From CAVQLX01 sp963811605 (GTDB taxonomy: Bacteria > Desulfobacterota > Binatia > DP-6), in assembly GCA_963811605.1 (NCBI GenBank), contig CAWESA010000010.1, positions 992,001 to 1,056,000 on the forward strand: a stretch of 64,000 nucleotides of DNA, given 5' to 3'. Shown here one piece after another: positions 62,689-64,000 of this stretch. The notes below the pieces were generated by a model. That model ran no database searches and was not told the DNA's origin. It worked only from the letters and a program-made list of their open reading frames with translations. The position numbers were made by a program, and so were the translations under genes. Positions within the stretch are counted from its first letter, which is position 1; each line of letters begins with the position of its first letter.

Positions 62689-64000
62689 TCACGCGACCCG
62701 CAGGCGCCCGCGCGCATCGCCGAGCGTCCGCGTCAGCGTGTCGACGTACTGGCGCATCGCCACGATGAGACCGAGCAGGACGTAGGTGAGCGGGTTGAGC
62801 CACAGGTCGGCGAACGCCGAGTAGAAGAAGAACAGCAGAAAGACGACCCGCAGCGCCGTGGCCCAGACCTCGATCTCCGGATCGAGGACCGACAGCGTGC
62901 GGATGGCCTGCAGGTCCTGCCAGGTCACCCAGAAGAGCCACGCGTAGCCGAAGAGGACGAAGACGCCGCCCTCGCAGATGGCCCACAGGTAGGAGTTGTG
63001 GGGGGGACGGAAGTAGTCGTCCTCGTAGACCTGGCGCGTCACCTCGCGAAAATTCCCCAGCCCGACGCCGAACACCGGATAGTCCTCGGCCACCTGCACG
63101 GCGCGTTCGAGGGTCTCCTCGCGCATCTGGTTGGAGGTGGCGCCGATCTCCCCCTTCTCCGGCATCAGGGTGGACATGCGCTGCCAGGTCTCGGCAGGGA
63201 CCACCATGGCGATCGCGACCACGCCGCCGACCCCGAGGAGAGCGACCTGCCACACCGGCAGGCGGAAGCGTCGCGGGCCGGTCTGGAGGAGCAGCCCGGT
63301 GAACCCGAGCGCGAGGAGGCCGCTGCGCGATCCGGTGGCCAGGAGGACGAGACCCGCGGCGCCGATCATCGGAATCGCGACGCACTGGCGGATCATTCCG
63401 GGCCGTGACTTCGCCCAGAACCACCACAGCACCATCTCGACCAGGCAGATCATGCCGAGCCGGTTCGGATTCGATCCCGACGTCAGGCTGGCCTCGACGC
63501 GAAAGCCGCGGTTGAGCGTGCCCTGCCACCAGTTCGCCAGCGCCGAGGGCACGGCCGCGTACAGCCCGAGCATGAAGACCAGGCACATGATCTTCAGGTC
63601 GCTGCGGCTGCGGACGAAGACGACGAAGAAGATCAGGAAGGCGAGACGCGTGATGAAGTCGTGGCCCATGTCGGACGTCTTGTCGAGGATGTGCGTCTTG
63701 CCGACGGTCGCCTCGAGCAGCGGAAATTGCAGCTCGGCGACGTAGGTCCCGATCAGCAGCAGCATCCCGATGATGATCATGATGCGCACCTGACGGATGC
63801 GCAGGAACGAGAGGTCGCGCGTGTCGATGGTGCGGGCGGCGAGCAGCACGAGCAGGCAGACGCCGAGCAGGTTGTTGATGGTGAGGAATCCGAGCGCCTG
63901 CAGCGGGGTCGGGTAGGCTGCGAGCAGGAAGAGCACGGTCATGGCGGCGATGCCGACGACGGGTCGGATGAAGAGGATCCCCGACACCGCCAGGGCGAGC
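62689..64000 (-). CDS. O-antigen ligase-like membrane protein (cut by window edge)
   Basis: At least 433 residues, leftward, about eleven hydrophobic segments. The Wzy_C/WaaL region is visible in LLATGSRSGLLALGFTGLLL and the periplasmic loop with VGLGNFREVTRQ and RPPHNSYLWAICEGGVFVL, whose HNSYL is the typical conserved stretch before the last helices. The family joins O-antigen or other glycans to lipid A-core or polymerises repeat units. The frame has a GTG at 63987, but hydrophobic coding sequence (LALAVSGILFIRP) continues to the window edge, so the true start is probably beyond 64000. Confidence 0.85.
   Translation of the reverse strand, partial: LALAVSGILFIRPVVGIAAMTVLFLLAAYPTPLQALGFLTINNLLGVCLLVLLAARTIDTRDLSFLRIRQVRIMIIIGMLLLIGTYVAELQFPLLEATVGKTHILDKTSDMGHDFITRLAFLIFFVVFVRSRSDLKIMCLVFMLGLYAAVPSALANWWQGTLNRGFRVEASLTSGSNPNRLGMICLVEMVLWWFWAKSRPGMIRQCVAIPMIGAAGLVLLATGSRSGLLALGFTGLLLQTGPRRFRLPVWQVALLGVGGVVAIAMVVPAETWQRMSTLMPEKGEIGATSNQMREETLERAVQVAEDYPVFGVGLGNFREVTRQVYEDDYFRPPHNSYLWAICEGGVFVLFGYAWLFWVTWQDLQAIRTLSVLDPEIEVWATALRVVFLLFFFYSAFADLWLNPLTYVLLGLIVAMRQYVDTLTRTLGDARGRLRVA

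Overview
This is 64 kb of very GC-rich (roughly 70 %) chromosome from a diderm bacterium. The envelope genes support a diderm: an O-antigen ligase, several lipoproteins, VgrG/RHS proteins and UppP. A deltaproteobacterial-grade lineage, possibly Candidatus Binatota/Desulfobacterota_B, is suggested by the combination of a DUF1329 protein, Cys-rich secreted proteins, B12-dependent radical SAM proteins, a PHA regulator and an FTR1/ApbE iron locus. That assignment is inference from gene content. I saw no rRNA, tRNA, CRISPR array, insertion sequence or prophage, but short RNA genes cannot be excluded by eye.

Layout. 1-4.8 kb: leftward iron locus of a small hypothetical gene, fur, an FTR1 permease carrying two cytochrome c modules, an FMN-binding protein, ApbE and a cut-off membrane protein, with a palindromic Fur-box candidate before the permease. 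4.9-13.5 kb: housekeeping and scattered genes (universal stress protein, PhaR, pyrF-proS, AhpD-like protein, uppP, serine protease, M1 aminopeptidase). 13.6-32.6 kb: a DUF4139 remnant with its middle deleted, two paralogous B12/radical SAM proteins, acyltransferases, a 5' nuclease, a HemQ-type protein, an Fpg/Nei-type glycosylase, a LuxR-type regulator, DUF445, two head-to-head lipoprotein genes, typA, cysC and a GH3 glycosidase with a Cys-rich N-terminal region. 32.7-39.4 kb: an Lrp-type regulator directly upstream of gltB and gltD, then a DUF1254/DUF1214 protein.

Accessory region. 41.2-46.3 kb holds the most interesting locus: a translationally coupled pair made of a DUF4062-SIR2 protein and an nSTAND ATPase with one membrane segment and about 14 WD40 repeats. 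It looks like a two-gene NAD-depleting immune (STAND/SIR2) system. 48.4-57.7 kb is an orphan type VI secretion effector module: VgrG, pentapeptide-repeat protein, PAAR-like RHS protein with a caspase-like C-terminal tail, and a DUF2169 adaptor. It is followed by a Cys-rich secreted protein, a GNAT acetyltransferase, a peptidoglycan-binding protein with an HEPVH metalloprotease motif, an atypical SDR, a DUF1329 protein and an O-antigen ligase running off the right end.

Sequence quality. At least four genes (FTR1, nSTAND-WD40, the sulfatase-type hydrolase, RHS) are broken by small frame changes, several in short C or G runs. This may reflect uncorrected indels in the assembly rather than real decay, so these genes are listed as coding with the breaks marked. 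The DUF4139 remnant is different: it has lost several hundred codons.
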